A stretch of 64,000 bases of DNA from Entonaema liquescens (taxonomy: Eukaryota > Ascomycota > Sordariomycetes > Xylariales > Xylariaceae), in the NCBI GenBank assembly GCA_902805475.1, contig CADCSX010000023.1, forward strand, positions 2,914,001 to 2,978,000. The letters run 5' to 3'. Position 1 is the first letter of the stretch. Every line of letters begins with the position of its first letter. The notes beneath the pieces were generated by a model, which saw nothing but the letters and a program-made list of their open reading frames with translations, was not told the DNA's origin and did not search any database. Positions 12,274-25,342 of this stretch are shown one piece after another. The position numbers and the translations under genes are program-made.

Positions 12274-12744
12274 TCAATGAGCTCCCGCTCCCGCCTTAGC
12301 TAGCATCTGCTCCAGCACCTTACTGGACTCGTACGTATCAATGAACTCCAATATCTGCGAGACACGCGTGCCGTCCTCCGAGAAGTTCAGGTCCCAGATG
12401 ACCTCCACCTTGCTCGTCGACCCGTCGGCCGTGGTGACGCTGAGCTCGCCCCACAGGGTAGCCCTCCGCTCCGCCGTGTCGATGACGGTCCTGGTGATGT
12501 TCTGGGACACGTCTTTCATGGTCTGGAACTCGAACCGCATCTGCGCCTCGTGGTCGGCGTTTGTGATCTGCGGCTTGAACACCTGCGGGTACCGCTCGAT
12601 AAAGGAGTGTGGCCGGTACATCCGGATGCAGTCATCCGTCAGGATTGCAGAGAACAGGGTCGGGTCCTTCTTTTTCACCGCGAGAGTGTTGTTCTCTACA
12701 AAAGTGTTTATTGTCTTCTGTAGGACTTCCCGGAAATCTGCCAT
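12274..12744 (-). CDS. SnoaL/NTF2-like fold small protein
   Basis: Single-exon frame of 156 residues with an ATG start. The layout fits the NTF2-like/SnoaL alpha+beta cone: an N-terminal helix (REVLQKTINTFVENN), DPTLFSAILTDDCIRMYRP at the pocket entrance, then alternating strands ending ISQ-type (VIWDLNFSEDGTRVSQILEFID) and a C-terminal helix. In fungi such proteins include polyketide and meroterpenoid cyclases/isomerases and many orphan members. It lies tail-to-tail with the ketoreductase, so a shared metabolic role is possible but unproven. No signal peptide or membrane segment. Catalytic residues cannot be assigned with confidence. Confidence 0.75.
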   Translation of the reverse strand: MADFREVLQKTINTFVENNTLAVKKKDPTLFSAILTDDCIRMYRPHSFIERYPQVFKPQITNADHEAQMRFEFQTMKDVSQNITRTVIDTAERRATLWGELSVTTADGSTSKVEVIWDLNFSEDGTRVSQILEFIDTYESSKVLEQMLAKAGAGAH

Positions 12745-13577
12745 GGTGAGAATGGTGTGGATAGGTGTCCGCAGTGTTGCTTATGAACTGATGCTGGAGT
12801 AAATGAAGAATATCTCCTAATTATTGGCCTCTGGAGAGCTTGATTTCAATAATAGAGACGAAGCAAAAAGTAACTATGTAAAAACCGACAAGACGGAGAA
12901 CTGTTCAGTTTTATACTTGTTCGGATTTATATCTGAATGTCAGGGGTACTAGTCGAGCTCCAAGGCACATGGAACAGGTAAATGATCCCTACAGAGTCCC
13001 GCAACTTTCTCACTATTTCCATTTACTTGGTTGCAAAACAAGCACGCATAATCATGTCCCTGAAGCTGTGCCGCAACCTCGCTCACGGCTAGGGTTAAAG
13101 TGGCAAAACTGGCCGAGGCGACTCTTGGGTTGTGCAGGTTTCCGTATGCCTCTTTCGATCACTTAACTTGAACAATGCTGGAATTTAATAGTATTTGCTA
13201 TTTAATAGACGAGCATAACAACCCTCTGATGGTTAAGGAACTAATTGATGCTTAGGTGCTATCGTCCGGGCTAACTACTAAAAAAAGGGGGTATGAATGC
13301 GCCTTATCGGTCACTGGGTTGAAAAGAATTAGCGAACTTCGTGGCTACTTAACTGCCACGGTGATTGTCTATCATTGGATTTGCAAAGCTAATCCACAAG
13401 CAACCGCATATAAACGAAATGGGGCCGTCATAAAGACCCTACAGCCCAAGACAAACGCATAACCGTCTCTATCCATAGCTTCCCTCGAGACCACCCATTT
13501 GTGCTATGCTCTTAGGTGCTAATTTAATTATCCGTAATTTAGTAGTACAAGATGTGTAGGGTTCATGTAGAGCCCCT
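12745..13577. other. intergenic, no supported gene
   Basis: About 830 bp between the promoter side of the SnoaL-like gene and the 3' end of UFD2. Short frames at 12,969-13,166 and 13,256-13,462 show no motifs. Nothing else seen. Confidence 0.55.
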
Positions 13578-16500
13578 TTAGCCTGCCGTTGTATCCATGG
13601 CATCTCCTTCTGATATCTTAGCTCTAGCAGCTGCTATCCGCTCGGCTTTCCATTCCTCGATCCGAGCGCGCAAGTCATTGGCTGGCGTCACATCGTCGAT
13701 AGTCATCGGCTTTCGAGTGAAGGGATCTAGTGGGTTAGAGAGCAATTGCTGCACGATCGTTGACCGATCAACGATATTGTGTGACGGCAGAATGACCGGA
13801 TCGGTCATCAGATCACCCATCAAGGGGTCCTCGAATTCATCGGGCACTTCGCCTAGATCGAGTTCGGCTTGATCTAGACGCTGCTTAGCTTCGGCAAACT
13901 TTTCTACCAGAGATTTCCAAGTAGATATGACTTCGGGTGCCGTATGAAGACTACGTAACATCACATTAGTTGCTTCGTTAAAGTTGTCTGGTTTGTATGA
14001 GCGGCCGTCGGCAGCAACTGCTTCGATGAAGGCGGGCTTCGGAGAGAGGTTGATATATATGTCTATAAAGTCAGACAAGAGGGTCTTCGGATCGAAATGA
14101 TATTTCCTGGCATCTTGTACTTTAAGGTTGCCCCGTTTCGGACCGACCAAGGATTCCAGATTGTAGTTTAGCATACCCGCCAACCGAGTTACTATCTCGG
14201 GCATAGTAAAAGCGTCGCGTAATGCCGCCGTGAACAGTTTCATCATTCCCATAGTATCGTTCACTAACTGCATCCAGGACTGACACTGCTGTTCTGCAGT
14301 TTCCAGGTCCGTTCTGACCTTCTCTTTATCTTCAGGGGATTGGAATTGGTCATCTTGCAATTGCTTCTGATAGCCATGTATCTTGACCAGTATGGTTAAT
14401 GCTTCATCTAGCAAGTATGTCGCATCGTTTAGAAGCAGGTTCACAAATTGCACGAAGAATTGCCGATTAACCCTAGACATGTTTAGCCGGTACCACTAAT
14501 GAATTTATCTTGTTACAACTAACCTGCTTTCCCGGCTGAGTTGATCTTTGTAAACGCTATTAGGCCAGATGCATTTGATAACCTGGAATATCTCGTAACG
14601 GATATTGAATTTGTCGTAGAATGCGGAGCTGACTCCACTGTGTTCACATTCTGACAGTGTTAGTATTGAAAGGTCAAAATAGTGCATGTAACTTACCAAT
14701 ATAAAACTTCATGAGTGAATGTAGGAGGTGTTCATTAGCGAACTTTGATCCGACCAGAGTATCGCCCAGAACTCCCCTACTAAGATGATATAATGGCCAC
14801 GTCCCAGAGAACAACAATGTGACGAGTGAGGACTTTAAGTAAGGATTCTTGATATACTCCGAAGATCTCAAGAAGGTGATGCATAATGTGATAATCTCGT
14901 CCCCAACGGCGGACACCAAAATTTGGGGCAAGAAACTGGCATCAAAGTTAGCATTAGGCTAGTCTAGATAGTCTAATACGGATACGCACCGGAATACAAA
15001 TTTGAAATTCTCCACAACATCCTGGAGGGCGTACTCCGGGAGACAGCTGAAAGCCTCGGGCTGCTTGGTGGGGAGAGGAAGTGTGATATCTTTGCCTGGC
15101 TTATAATCTGTCCCGCTAGCAATTCGGAGGAGCCACACAGACACGTATCTCATGAACTGCAAGGATAGTGTTTGCATAGACGAGTCCAATACGACTCCTT
15201 CAATAGAATACTTGAGCGCTATATGCTTTTCGACAGCGTTGACAGCGTTCTGATGATGCTGCCTTGCCACAGCAAGACGTAATTGGTCCTAGCATCGTTA
15301 GTAACAGCAAAAAGAGTCTCTACCAGGGAGGGAATGGCTCACACTCTGTAACTTGGGTATCTCTTCTTCCATTTGTTTTATAACACCCTCGACGTACTTG
15401 ATATCTTTATCAAGGTCCTTAAGTTTCGAGTTTGTTGCCCCGAGGCCATAATGATGAGCGGCTAGGGTCAAAAAGAAGACTTCCGAGATGAAATTAGAGG
15501 ACCCAGGAACATGTGTCTTATAGAATGCTTCCGAAGTCGCCTGATCAGCGTTAAGCTTGGTCTCGTCGCTCATATCAACCCGAGGGCTACGTCGTAGATA
15601 GTCAACATCGATCTTATCCACTTTGGAAAATGTAGTATCCATGAAAGGTTGACATAGCTGGTCCAGAATAGCTGTCACGTTAACCATAAATCCATCCGAG
15701 GCTACGTCTGTTGATTTAACCTGGAGAGCACGTCTTTTATGGTTCGTGTTTACCACAAATGCAAACCAGTCGAGGGTACTATTTCGGGCACTTGGGCTTG
15801 CGCGGACGAAGGCGTTCGTGATGCTTGTGAGATCGCCTTGATGAGCCTTCAATGTCATCTGAAGAGCACTTTGAGACGACTTCACGTGCCCTGCATCGAT
15901 TGTTCGTGGACTGACAAAATAGGTCTTAGTGACCTCAGTCTGCAGTGGGGAGATGCGAAAAAACGGTCCTAAGATAGTGTCGGTTTCGCTTGCCAAGGCT
16001 ATTTGCTCCTTGGACATGTTTGGCGTAGGCTTTACGAGAAAGCTAGGATGCTCCACAAGTGCATTGAGCAAAGGTGGGAATCTTGCATATGTAACCAAAC
16101 ACTGTTATTTGTTAGCACATTTACAAGTTTTAATAAAAGAATATGGGCTTACGTTGATGTATGGTCTGTAGTCATCATTCATGGTCATTGTGGAAAGCTT
16201 TTTGCTCATGATAGCCATGGCGTCTACGAAAATAGTAGCAACGGTATCGTCTTCTGGTATACGAGAAACGGCCTCGGCAAAGAAATCTAAACAGATACCA
16301 TCCTCATTATCGTGGTGCCGAAGAAGATAGGGCACTAAAGAATCGTGATTAGGATTCGGCTCACGGCTGCTGGTAGTTAGTATATAAGATGCGCGCATAC
16401 GATTCGGGAAATAACCTACCCGAAATATTCAGGCATAGTAAGTGCAAATATGCAATTGCTCATGCATAGTCGCTTAGCTTCATTCAAGACAGCTTCTTTC

Positions 16501-17318
16501 TCGGGTGGCGGTGGTCTGGCAGGTTTGGTAGCCTTCATGACGCGCTTCCAGCATGGTAATAAGTAATCCAAAAGCGCCTTGTTCGGGGGTACATGCCTGG
16601 CTGCTTCGAGGATTGCCGAGTCAATAGACGAGGTAGTAAGTTTTATCGGCTCACCGGATTGTTCCAGTTCAGCTTTGAGCTCTGGCAGGTAGGTAAGCTT
16701 AGTACCTCTGCTGTCGGTTGTGTGAGTCTCGTCAAGCGTGATGCGGAATATCTCGCCAAGAACCCGGTTCGACCAATTTTCTAACGTCTCTTCTTTGGCG
16801 ACATGTATCTTCTTGGATGGCGTAGCTGTTATATTTCGCTCGTCAATATTTGAGTGTGGCCGCTTGAAAACGCTTTTGTTACCTGAATCTGCCGCAGAGT
16901 TGTTTCCAGACTCTGTCTTGGGTTTTCCACCGAGCTGGGCAAATGGGTTTGCTGCTGAAGATTGGCTTGGGGCTGGTGAGGAAGAGGTAGAGTTGATTTG
17001 GCGATTTGATAGAGGGGTTGACCGAGTGTTCTCTTGGTTCGGCACATCTGATTTAGGTAGAGTAGCCGGAAGCGACGAGGTTGTCGGTGCCGGCGATGCT
17101 GACGAGGTCGGAGGCTCGGGCTTGGTCGCTTCTTCTGGTCGAGGGCTGGACGGCGCCGCATTCAGGCCACCAAGTTTCGCAAGACGCCTCTGGCGCATCT
17201 AATAGAAATAAGTAAAGATTGTCAGCTTCTATAATAACTAAAACTAAAAGTTGATGGACTCGTCGCATACCTGTTCCTGCGGCGGCAGGGTCGGTTGTGG
17301 TTGTTCATTCGGATCCAT
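13578..17318 (-). CDS. UFD2: ubiquitin conjugation factor E4 (UFD2), 8 exons
   Basis: Exons 17318-17271, 17198-16420, 16366-16153, 16101-15343, 15288-14990, 14935-14697, 14650-14524 and 14472-13578 join in frame to 1,119 residues, close to the usual length of fungal Ufd2. The introns are 46-72 bp with standard donors and YAG acceptors. The N-terminal RQRRLAKLGG motif (about 18-27) is followed by a Ser/Pro-rich linker. The large alpha-helical E4 core contains REPNPNHDSLVPYLL and VTYARFPPLLNALVEHPSF. A U-box occupies about 1035-1096 (DPLMGDLMTDPVILPS, DPFTRKPM). Ufd2 extends polyubiquitin chains on pre-ubiquitinated substrates, works with the Cdc48 segregase in the UFD pathway, and is cytosolic/nuclear. 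Intron 2 ends in a NAGNAG acceptor, so an isoform with one extra Ser is possible. The gene starts about 570 bp from the AT-rich block. Confidence 0.97.
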
Positions 17319-17884
17319 GGTAAATGAATGACGATGAAGAATAGATGAGACTTTAGACGACACGAAGAGGCGAGAAGAAATAGAGCTTTAAAGTATCTAC
17401 GTAATTTCTGCCCAAGTAAATACAAGAAAAGAAACGCCGTCTATGGAGGATGTTGGGTGTTGTCGAAAATCGAAGTTGCATCAATGTCGAGTCGAGGTGA
17501 ACCTATCGGTGATAAGTTACGTACACAATACGTTACCTAAACTTCTTTAGCTGCCCCAGGTGCTTACAGTGACAAAGCTACGAAGATGGATTATGATGGA
17601 ATAAGGTAGTAGCTCCAGCAAAACATATAATGCACCGCCCTCTTGTCCAATGATATTAGTCAGATAAAGACCAAAGCTGCAAAGTTACAGAGTTTATCGA
17701 TAATCAACGTTTTAATAAGCCATCTGTATGCCAACAGGCCAGTTCAATGTCAATGCCAAGCACCAATGGCGGGGTTGGTGTCCCACATTACTCTCCCCCG
17801 CCATAAAGATTATGTAATATTTCTTGAGCCTTTCACTTTAAAGTACCTTAGATCTTTAATATATTAGTGTTATTTATACAAGTT
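17319..17884. other. UFD2 promoter region up to the AT-block boundary
   Basis: About 570 bp of ordinary composition between the UFD2 start codon and the abrupt drop in GC at about 17,885. It should hold the UFD2 promoter and leader. No further gene seen. Confidence 0.6.
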
Positions 17885-20111
17885 CAACGTAACACCCCTA
17901 AAAAGATACTACGCATTAATTAAAAAAACGAATAATAATTAAAAATTTAATTGGAATATTTTTATTTAAATATATTTTTTATTAAAAATTAAATAATATT
18001 AGTTAAAATGATATTTTTAATTATTAAATATAGAAATTTTAAAATTTATTTATTAAAATATTAATTTAATATTATTAATTTTTAAATTTTTTTAAATAAT
18101 TAAAAAATCTTTATAATTAAAAAATTATTAATTATTATTAAATTTATTTATTTAAAAGTTTATTTTTATTTAAAAAGTTATTTAATTTTTTTAAATTAAT
18201 TTAAATTATATATTTTAAAATTAAATTTTTATTAACATTTTTTAAACATTATAAAAAATTTTTATTATTATTAATTAAAATGAATTTATTATTTATAATA
18301 TTTATTTAAGTTAATTTAAAATAATTTAAATATATTAATTTATTTATAATTTTAATATTTAAATTAATTATTAATTCGTAATATTTAATAATTAATAAAA
18401 AAAATTTTAAAAATAAATGTTATTAAAAAAGTTTTTTTAAATAATAATATTTAATAACTTTATTAAATTTAATTTTTATAATTCGGATATAATTATATAT
18501 TACATATAATCTTAATATTTAAATTTTAAAAAATATATTAATTTCATTTAATATAATTTTAAATAATTTTTAATTTTTATTTAATTTATAAATAATATAT
18601 TTTATAATTAATATTTAATTACTTAAAAAATCCTTTTTTAAATTAATAAATTTATTAAATATAATTACGTTAAAGTTATTTAAATTTAATTTATTATACA
18701 TATTTAAAGTTATTTTTATACATTTTATATAAATAAAACATTTTTTTATAAATATATTTTTAAATATAAATATTTTTAACTTTTTTATTAATTATATTAT
18801 TAATTTATTATAAAAAAAATAATTTACAACATCGTTTTATATATTATTATTATTTTTCATAACGTTATTATTATTATTTCCATTTTTTTATAATTAAATT
18901 AAATTTAAATTAAAATTATTAAATTTATAACTTTAAATAATTAATAATTTATTATTTATATTTTTAATATCGTTATTATTTTATAAAAATAATAATAAAA
19001 CATTATTTCAAATTATTTAATAATTTATAAAATTATCACGTAATGTTAATAAATTTATAAATTTATTTTATAACGTTAAAATTATAAAAACGTATTTATA
19101 ATTAACGTATATTAAATATTTATTAAAAAAAACTTATTATATTATATTTAATATATTAATTTTTAATAATAAAATTTAAATATTAAAAATAAATTATAAT
19201 TAAGAAAAATAACATATTTTAAATTAAATTAAAAAAATTAAAACTTTTTTTATTATTAAAAAATATTATTTTTTTAATAATTATCTTTTTTATATAAAAT
19301 TAAATTATAATAAATATAAAATAAAAATAAAACTATACGTATTAATACGTATATTTAAAATGATATATATATTTTTTTTAATAATTAAAACTTTTATTAT
19401 ATTTATTATTTTTTTTATTTATATTATTAATTTTTTATAATTATTAATAAAAAATTAAATATTATTATTACGGTGTAAAATTAATTTAAATAATTAGGAA
19501 ATGTTATTTTTAAAATAATAATATTATTTATTAATTGATTTAAATATTTATATTTTATAATAATTTTTTTTAATTTTTTAAAAAAATTTTTAAAAAGAAA
19601 AATTAAACTTAAACCCCCTTTTTTAATAACAATAATATAAAATAAAATCTTATAATAGTTATGTTATTTTAAAATTATTAATAACGATTTTTAAATTTGT
19701 TATTTTTTATATTTAAAAAAAAAATAAATAAATTTTAATTTAAAAAAAAATAATAAAAAAACTTATTTTTATTAATTTTTTTTTCAATACATTAATAAAA
19801 CGTTTATTAATTAATAATTATATAATATTTAATAAAATACGATTTTATATAAATTTTATTTTTTATATTAATTTATATAAAAAATAAAATTTTATTAAAA
19901 ATTTAACTATTTTAAAAAATATTTTATTATTTAATTTTAAAAATTTAATAATATACTTTTAAATTTATCCTTAAATAATTAAATAACTTAATTAATTAAT
20001 GCTTTTTTCCTATTTAAAATTATTAAATTATTATTATTTTTATAAAATAAATTATTAAAAATATTTTTAATTAAAAAAACTTTTTATAAATTTTATTTTT
20101 TTAATTTAAAC

Positions 20112-20152
20112 ATGTTTACTACCATTATTACTACCATTATTACTACTATTAA
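20112..20152. repeat. trinucleotide-type microsatellite
   Basis: Repeats built from ACT, ACC and ATT triplets (TACTACCATTAT twice, then TACTACTATT). It is a short, imperfect simple repeat inside the AT block. Confidence 0.6.
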
Positions 20153-20660
20153 TAATTACAATAACAACAATAACATTATAATTAAAATAATTCGTAAACG
20201 TAATATTTAAAATATATTTAATTTCGATAAAAAAAATATCCCATTACGTACGTTTATTAATAATTACATATATTATAAAATACATTTATATAATTAATAA
20301 ATATATAATTCCTTAAATTATATAAAAAACAACTTAAAAAATTTATATTTACGTTATTATTTTTTTACGTTTTTTTTACGATGGTATTTTTTTTTTATTA
20401 AACTTTTTTTCCCGTTATTAATTTAAAAAAAATAATTATTATACCGGTTATATTAAATTTTTTTTAATTATTAATTAATAAAATAATTGTAAACTTTATA
20501 ATATATAATTATATTAAAATATAATTAATATAAATTTAAAAAATATTTTAATTTTATATATTTAAATTTACGGTTATTTATATATTAATAATTATTAATG
20601 TAATTAATATATAAATAATTATAATTTATAATAAAAATACGTAATATTTTTAATAATAAT

Positions 20661-20684
20661 ATCGGATTAAAATATTAATCCGAT
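20661..20684. repeat. perfect inverted repeat, 10-bp arms
   Basis: ATCGGATTAA and its exact reverse complement TTAATCCGAT flank a 4-base spacer AATA. The arms keep three G/C each, which is unusual in this block. It could be a hairpin, or the tip of a larger decayed inverted repeat. Confidence 0.75.
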
Positions 20685-21301
20685 AAACGGTATTTACGTT
20701 TATTATTATTATAATAATAACGGGGCACGTTATTTTTTTATAAATATATAAAGTTTTTAATAATATAATATATTATATATATATATTAAATGAAAATTAG
20801 CAATTTTATTAATATTAATATTAATATCCGAGTTAATACTCGTTTTACTTTTTATTTTTATTTTATTTTTATTTTTATTTTATTTTTCGTTTTTATATTA
20901 ATAAAATTTATAATTATTATTATTAATTTAAAAATAATTTATTATATAAATTTATATAAATTTATATTTAAATAAAAACGGGTTAACATTTAAGTTAATT
21001 TTAAAAATAAATTAATAATATTGTTTATTATAAAAAAAAAAAAAAAAATAATAACGCACGTAATAACCGTTTTTTTAAAAAAAAAAAAATAAAATTATTA
21101 ATAATAAATAAAAAAATTTATTACGTAATATACTTAAGTTTGCAAATAAAATAAATTAATTATAATTATTTATTAATATTTATAAAAATTCTTTAAATTA
21201 TAAATTATAATTATATATATAAATATATATTTTAATAAACATAATTATAATTGTTATAATAAATATTTATAATAAATATAATTATAATATCTTTAAAATG
21301 C

Positions 21302-21389
21302 GTAAATACTTATTATAATTTAAATAATTATAATATTATAAATATGTAAATATTTATTATAATTTAAATAATTATAATATTATAAATAT
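21302..21389. repeat. 44-bp tandem duplication
   Basis: Two near-identical 44-bp units, each starting GTAAATA and ending ATAAATAT, lie head to tail inside the AT block. Confidence 0.75.
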
Positions 21390-22064
21390 ATAATTACCCA
21401 TTATAATTATAACTTATTTTTATATTATTTTTTTATATAATTACCAAATATTATTAAATTAAAAATATAATATTAAAGTTTCCCATACGTATAAAAATTC
21501 CTTAAAAAAATAACTTTATATTTATTATAAAATAATATATTAAAATATATATTTTAATAATTAATTATTATTTAATAATAAAATAGTTAAAAATATAATA
21601 TGTTATTTAAAATAAAAAAAAAATTTAATTAAAATTTTATAAATTATAATAAAGTTTTTAATTATATAAAATAAAAATTAATATATATAATTATAAATTA
21701 ATTTTTAAAATTTAATATATAAATAAATTTATTAAAATATTTTTACGTGTATAAAAAATATTAATATTATATTTTATATTTAATTAAATTTAATAAATAT
21801 ATAAAAAAATAAAATAAAATAATTAAATTATTAAATATAAAATTAATAAAATTATTTAAATAAAAATAAATGGTGTTATTTATAAAATTTTTTTATATTT
21901 ATATTTAATTTAATTTAATGTTTATTTATGTGATTTTATTTTTAATATTTATAATTTTAACGGTTATAATATAATAAAATTAACGTTAAAAAATTATTTA
22001 AATAAATTTATATTTTATAAAAAAATTTTTAATTATTAAAAATTTTAAATAAATATTAAAGGTT

Positions 22065-22330
22065 TTTAAAAATTAATTAAAAGTTATAATATTAAAAACT
22101 TTTGAAAATTAATTAAAAATTATAATATTAAAAGTTTTTAAAAATTAATTAAAAATTATAATATTAAAAATTTTCGAAAATTAATTAAAAATTATAATAT
22201 TAAAAGTTTTTAAAAATTAATTAAAGATTATAATATTAAAAGCTTTTAAAAGTTAATTAAAAATTATAATATTGAAAATTTTCGAAAATTAATTAAAAGT
22301 TATAATATTAAAAGTTTTTAAAAAACTTAA
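22065..22330. repeat. 36-bp minisatellite, about 7 copies
   Basis: The motif TTATAATATT recurs at 22084, 22120, 22156, 22192, 22228, 22264 and 22300, an exact 36-bp period. Units vary between a TTTTCGAAAATT-like and a TTTTTAAAAATT-like end, which hints at a partly dimeric higher-order arrangement. Differences among units are largely C/T or G/A. Confidence 0.85.
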
Positions 22331-23479
22331 AAATAAAATAAAAACACATTTATCAATTTTACGATTTTATTATTAATTTTAATAATAATATTATTTAATT
22401 AAAAAAACTTATTTTTTACGGAAATTTGCAAAAATTAAAAGTAATTATATTATAAAAACGTTAATAACTTAAATATTTAACATTTTTAATAATTAAAATA
22501 AAAATATAAATTTTTTTTATTAATTTATTTATAATATTATTTAATTTTTTATAATTATATTAATTAAAATTTAAATATATATTTATTATATTAATTAAAA
22601 CTTTATATTTATATATAATATTAATTATTAATTTATGTTTTTATAAATTTTTTTATAAAAAATTATATTAATTTAATAAAATTCCGTTATTTTATGTAAA
22701 TTTTACGTTTATTTATATTGTTTTTTATTACTTTCTTTTTTTCGTTATTATTATAACTTTATTTATTTATTTTAATTATTTTTTTATTTTTATAATTAAA
22801 AACAAATTTACATTATATATAATAACGTATAAATTTTTAAAAAACGAAATAAAAAAATCTTAATATAATAATACTTATTATATTAATAATATAATATAAA
22901 TCCAATTTTATTTTTTTTACAAAACTTTAATATTATTTAAAAAATCTTTAAATATATTTGTTAATGTGTTATATTTTTTTACTTAAAAAATGAATATTTA
23001 TTAATTAAAAAAAAATAAAATAATTATATAATTTAATATTTTTAATATTATTAAATTAAATTTATTATTATTAAAAGTTTTTTATTTATTAAAAATTTTT
23101 ATTTTTATAATAAATTATTTATAAAATGTTTTAAATTTTAAAATTTAAAATAATAAAATTTAAAATAATAAATTTATATATTATATTTTTATTTTTTTTA
23201 TTATATTAATAATATTAATTTTTTAAAATTATATATTAAAAATAAATTTAATAAAATTATAAAATTTTTATTAATTAATATAAAAGTTTTTTATTTAAAT
23301 TAATAAAAAAATTAAAAAAATAATAAATAATACGTAAAAGTAAAAATTATTTAATAATATAAAAATATAATATAATATTTATTTTTTATTTACATTTTTA
23401 ACGATATATAAAAATATTATTTTTAATAATTTCAAAAATGTTATAAGTTTTGTAATAATAATACCGTTAATTATTATAA

Positions 23480-23622
23480 ATAATGTCACCGTTAAACCGT
23501 TAAACTTACAATGTAGCGCACGGACCATATCAATTAATGGCCGTGCGTTTTAATTAACATGGTGCCCCATTTACTCGGGTATTTAAAACGATCGCGTTTC
23601 GCGCGTTTTTCATTGTAAATTT
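23480..23622. other. normal-composition island inside the AT block
   Basis: About 140 bp of ordinary GC content, with CGCACGG and its reverse complement CCGTGCG separated by about 17 bases (a possible hairpin). It also has several CGCG groups. It is too short for a gene. It looks like unique sequence between two mutated repeats. Confidence 0.7.
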
Positions 23623-25124
23623 TTTTTTTTTTAAATTATTTATATTTACGAATAAAATTTAATCATTAAATCTTTACATTTATCCTTTTTTTAAAATGTA
23701 ACAAATAATTAAATTTTATAATAACGGTAATTTTTACTATTTTCCATTAAAAAAAAATTAATTTTATATAATTTAAAATTTAATTTATTTATTAAATATA
23801 TTATTAAAATAATAAATTCTTTTTTAATAAATTAAAAAAATAAAAATTTTAATTTTTATTATTATATATAAAATATTTATTTTATTTCGTATTTAATTAT
23901 AAAAAATAAAAAAAATTTAAATTTTTAATTAATAAATAAAAATTAAACTTTTATTAATAATTAAATTACTTTAAATATAATTTAATTAATTTTTTTATTA
24001 TAAAATATAATTTTTTTTTACATTTATTAATTAATATATATTTTAATTTTTATAATATAGAAATTTATAAAAATTATATATAAAAAAATTAAAATTATTA
24101 ATATATTAATTAAAAACCTTATTTATTATATTTAATATATTAAAAAATTTACTTTATTTTTATTTAAAGATTTTTTAAATTTATATTTAATAATATAAAA
24201 TATCATATAATAAAAAATTAATATATAATTATTAAATATTAAAAAAAATTTTAAAATATAAAAATTTAATAATTTTAAAAAATATCCTTTTATATTAATT
24301 AAATATTTTAATTTAAATTATAATAAAAATATTATTATATTTAAAAAATATATTATTATATTTAATAAAAAAATTACAAAAATAAAAATTTTAAAAAATA
24401 TAAAAAATAAAAATAAAAAAATATAAAATTAAAATAAAATAAAATAAATAATTCTTTTAATAAAACACATTTATATTTTATTTTTAATAATTTTTATAAA
24501 ATTTATTATATTTTAAACTTCATTAATAATATTTATTTAATATAATTTAATTAAAAATTAATTTTATAAATTTATTTAAATAATAATAAAATTTTAAATT
24601 TTAATTTTATAATTATTAATATAAAATATATTTTTTTAACATTTTACTTTTTTTATTTTATTAATATTATTTTATTTAAAATATTTAAAATAATTTATAT
24701 AATTTATATAATAAATTTAATTATTAATATTAATAAAATATATATATATAATAATTAAAATAAAATTATAAAAATTTTAAAAAATTATATAAATTATAAT
24801 ATTTAATATTAAAATTTTAATTGTTTTTTTTTATTTATATTTAATATTAATCATTATTATTTATTTATAAATTATATATTTTATTAATATTTTTTATATA
24901 TTAATAATATAAATAACTTTAAAATTATTATGATATTTAAAATAATAATTAATATTTTTATTTTAATTTTAATTAATATTATTTTTATTTTTTTATTTAT
25001 TATTTTTATTTTATTTATTATAGTTTTTAATAATTTCATTAAAATTAAAATTTAATTAATAATTTAAACTTTTTTTAAAAACCGATTTAAATTAATTAAA
25101 AACATTATTAAATATTTTAATATA

Positions 25125-25129
25125 TTATA
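25125..25129. repeat. target-site duplication of outer element, left copy (TTATA)
   Basis: TTATA directly precedes the left LTR of the outer element and matches 37,480-37,484 exactly. Confidence 0.75.
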
Positions 25130-25342
25130 TAATAATTAAATAACAATTATACGTGTTATTATATAATATATATTTAACATAAAAAAATACTTATATATTT
25201 TAAATTATATAAAAAACGCGTTTTTTCCGTTTTTTAATAATAAATAATTTTTTTTTAAACATTATTAATATATTAATCTTAATTTATTTATTTACTTATT
25301 ATTATTTTATTATTATTTTTTTTACGTATATATTTATTAACA
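25130..25342 (+). repeat. 5' LTR of outer element
   Basis: Aligns along its length with the other three LTR copies. Ends in ATTAACA. The mutated left end reads TA where the inner copy keeps TG. Contains the TATATAA-like box at about 25,206-25,212. Confidence 0.85.

Noticed and set aside
20790..20975. 61-codon open frame inside the AT block
   Set aside because: The product is a run of Ile/Phe/Asn/Tyr, as any AT-rich open stretch would give. No start context or homology-like motif.
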